NCBI GenBank assembly: GCA_963920635.1
Contig: OY987305.1
Location: 11,075,153-11,139,152 of the forward strand
Direction: 5' to 3'
Length of the DNA stretch: 64,000 nt
Source of the DNA: Pseudeuparius sepicola
Taxonomy: Eukaryota > Arthropoda > Insecta > Coleoptera > Anthribidae
The notes below the pieces were generated by a model. It made no database searches and was not told where the DNA came from. It was given only the letters and a program-made list of their open reading frames with translations. Both the position numbers and the translations under genes were made by a program. Within the stretch, counting starts at the first letter, position 1. Every line of letters begins with the position of its first letter. Below, piece by piece: positions 61,766 through 64,000 of the stretch.

Positions 61766-63411
61766 CATGGGCGCCCATAGGGGGGGGGGCAAGGGGGAGC
61801 ACGTGCCGCCCCCTGGAGATTCTCAAAATCCCTTCGCGTTATATTTTATATTATTATAGTTGAGGAAAAGATTATTTTCATATCCTTCCAGGTATACAGG
61901 GTGTCCCGAAATTATTAGCCTGCCATAATTTACCAGCGTGTTCTACGACCTAAAAAAACGAAAAAAGTTCCTATAAACATGGCCTTAAAAATTCCCCCTA
62001 ACGGGGCTATAGCCCCGAAAAGGGGCAGTTTCACAAATGGTTTTTTCCAAATTTTTCCAGAACGAACAAAGATAACATTCTGAAATTTGGTATGTGATGT
62101 ACCTGTGAGATTTGACATTTGACGGGGTAGCGATAGTTAGACATTCTTAATCATAGGCGTCCTAAATGGGGGTTAAGGGGTTAAAAATACCCTAAATATT
62201 TTGTGTGTGCTTTTTCCCCAAATTTATTGCGAAATTATAAAATTTCAGGGTATTCTACGAAAAAATGGTGCTCTTGTTGAACTTTGATAGCGTGCACCGT
62301 TTTCGAGTAAAATCGTATTGAAATTTTTTTCCAGAGGGCCATGAAAATTCGTATTAGAAATTAGCCTGCCATATTTTACCAGCGTGTTCTGCGACCCAAA
62401 AAGATGAAAAAGTTCCTATAAACATGGCCTCAAAAGTGTCCCCTAAGAGGGCTATAGCTCCCGAAATGGACACTTTGGCAAACGGTTTTCTAAATATTTC
62501 CAGAACGAGCAAAGATAAAATTCTGAAATTTGGTATGTGACATACCTGCGGGAGAATAAACCATGAAAAAGCGCAGAAAAAATTTTGGGATATTTTTAAC
62601 CCCTTGACCCACCTCATTTGGGACGCTTATGATGAAGAATGTCAAACTCTCTCTACCTCGGTAAACGTCAAATCTCACAGATATATCACACACCAAATTT
62701 CATCTTTGTTCGTTCTGGAAATATTTAGGAAAAACCGTTTGCCAAAGTGTCCATTTCAGGGGCTATAGCCCTTTAGGGGACTTTTTTGAGGCCATGTTTA
62801 TAGGAACTGTTTTCATTTTTTTGTATCAAAAAACGTGGTGGTAGATTATGGCAGGCTAATTTCTAATAGGCATTTTCATGGCACTTTGCAAAAAATTTTC
62901 AAAACGAGTTTACTCGAAAACGATGCATGCTATCGAAGTTCAACAAGAGCACCTTTTCTTCGTAGAATACCTTCAACTTTCATAATTTTGCAAGAAATGT
63001 GGAAAAAAGTATACAAAAAAAAAATTGGGGTAATTTTAACTCCTATGATTAGGAATGTCTAACTATCATAAATTTCAGAATTTTATCTTTGTTCGTTCTG
63101 GAAATATTTATAGAAACCCGTTTGTGAAACTGCCCCTTTCGGGGGCTATAGCCCCGTTAAGGGGCATTTTTGAGGCCATGTTTATAGGAACTTTTTTCAT
63201 TTTTTGGTCGTAGAACACGCTGGTAAATTATGGCAGGCTAATTTCGGGACACCCTGTATAAAACAAGCCCCTGAAATATTTTATACAAAATTTAACTGGG
63301 CCAGAATCACATAAACCAATTATCGATTCAGAGCTAGGTAGTTCTAAAAAGAACAAGGTTAGATGAGATAATTTTGCCCCCCCCCTAAAATATTTTCCAT
63401 GGGCGCCCTTG
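61766..63411. mobile_element. inner hAT element, 1.65 kb
   Basis: Ends CATGGGCGCCCATAGG and CCATGGGCGCCCTTG with a perfect 8-bp duplication GTGGGAGC (61758-61765 and 63412-63419). Poly-G/C tracts lie inside each end, as in the hAT at 37640. Its body is mostly a CAGGG palindrome. Confidence 0.92.
61897..63256. mobile_element. CAGGG-family palindrome built of four modules, 1.36 kb
   Basis: Tips CAGGGTGTCCCGAAATTATT and ATTTCGGGACACCCTG, TA-flanked. A module (TTAGCCTGCCATAATTTACC ... GGGGCTATAGCCCC ... TTCGTTCTGG) occurs four times: about 61918 and 62362 forward, and ending about 62863 and 63240 reversed. All four share a single axis near 62610. Confidence 0.93.
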
Positions 63412-63607
63412 GTGGGAGCCCCAACCGCTTTTACCACTACAATGCTCTACCAATGAACTGAGTTCAAATCCCCACTAAATTAGAAATAATAATCGTTCTT
63501 AGTTGTTGTGTCAGTAGGTAGCGGTTTGGTAACGAAGAATAAATTGGGGGGGGGGGGGGGAGCTTAGCCCCCCCAAGCCCCCACCTAAAACCGCCTATGT
63601 AACTATA

Positions 63608-64000
63608 CCGTATACAGGAATTCGGCGTAGTAGGTCCGTTTCCGTAAAAAACAGATTTGGTTGTGCGACATTGGGCGTATTTCCTTGCGGATTCGTGGCG
63701 CTGTGTCGTTTCTGTTGGATGCCACAGAACCGGGACGGCCTGTAGACAGGATAACGAGCATAGCGCGCCCGCTGCCATTGCCGGAGATTAGAAAGGACCG
63801 AATGCGGCCAGCAGGCGGCGGCGCACCGCGCAAGATTGCGACAATTTTGAAACGGTTCCGCACCCACCGCGCCGCCGCAGCACCTTTGTTCCTCTTACTC
63901 CATAAACTGCCGCCAACTATTCGCCTAAATGCAAATGGCCGTAGCGCAGACCGCCGATCTACCATTCCGTTCAATTTAGAGACCGCTCCGGTTACGACAG
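63608..64000. promoter_or_regulatory. GC- and CpG-rich segment at the window end, candidate promoter or first exon
   Basis: GC and CpG rise sharply just beyond the hAT insertion (CGGCGGCGCACCGCGC, CACCGCGCCGCCGCAGC). An octamer ATGCAAAT lies at 63929-63936. Minus-strand ORFs of 90-123 codons cross it, but they are arginine- and alanine-rich, as random GC-rich DNA gives, and I recognise no domain. It could be a CpG-type promoter, a 5' exon of a neighbouring gene, or an unrecognised repeat cut by the window. Confidence 0.3.

Larger units (their letters stand above)
59914..63599. mobile_element. outer hAT element, 3.7 kb, with nested insertions
   Basis: Ends CATAGGCGGTTCTAGAC and TAAAACCGCCTATG, with a perfect 8-bp duplication TAACTATA (59906-59913 and 63600-63607). 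Just inside, GGGGGCTTAAGCCCC and GGGAGCTTAGCCCC mirror each other. The interior is occupied by two further elements (59959 and 61766); no transposase was seen. Confidence 0.93.

Noticed and set aside
63425..63470. tRNA-like A-box and B-box words (GGTAGAGCA and GTTCAAATCCCC)
   Set aside because: The two boxes lie on opposite strands in the wrong order and no cloverleaf can be drawn.
63595..63974. Overlapping minus-strand ORFs of 90-123 codons
   Set aside because: Three overlapping frames are open because of high GC; arginine/alanine-rich translations without domains.

Overview
The window is AT-rich, has no long open reading frames, and is full of repeats. It contains two clean exons with GT/AG splice sites and GC-rich codons. 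This is what an insect (arthropod) intron looks like; I cannot fix the order from sequence alone. Frequent TAGGTACCTA-type motifs, Penelope-like, hAT and TA-flanked elements all fit an insect genome.

Only one host gene is supported: an MH2-domain (Smad-like) protein on the + strand, most like Drosophila expansion (exp). Two internal coding exons are visible, 14820-14979 and 56815-56972. They join in frame and leave an intron of 41,835 bp between them. The second exon opens the MH2 domain. The rest of MH2 must lie beyond 64000, and the 5' part lies before 14820 or outside the window.

Almost everything else is mobile DNA. (1) At least a dozen long palindromic (foldback) elements end in CAGGG...CCCTG, flanked by TA, from 161 bp to 1.36 kb (tips near 874, 10140, 21264, 21690, 23186, 26560, 27342, 30812/31088, 35981, 38073, 40547, 44011, 47582, 61897). 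(2) Four hAT-type insertions: 26299-27791, 37640-38976 (with a transposase relic), and 61766-63411 inside 59914-63599, each with a perfect 8-bp target duplication. (3) A decayed Penelope-like retroelement (49818-50891) has a GIY-YIG relic, inverted terminal repeats and a 14-bp target duplication, with a solo terminal repeat near 55250. (4) Two elements, 4647-6269 and 59959-61493, share CCCAA-type ends and interiors packed with TTATAA-like motifs. (5) Others: a Tc1/mariner-like 53530-54446, a two-copy MITE (14297, 45565), a ~1 kb repeat in two copies (18403, 46540), a GAGGAAAG-ended element with a 412-bp tandem duplication (58448-59730), and a GATGGCGGA minisatellite (57650).

The elements are nested, so relative ages can be read; 59.9-63.6 kb has at least three levels. 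GC-rich segments at 33.3-33.8 kb (intronic) and 63.61-64.0 kb stand out from the background and are the best candidates for host regulatory or exonic sequence outside the two exons.
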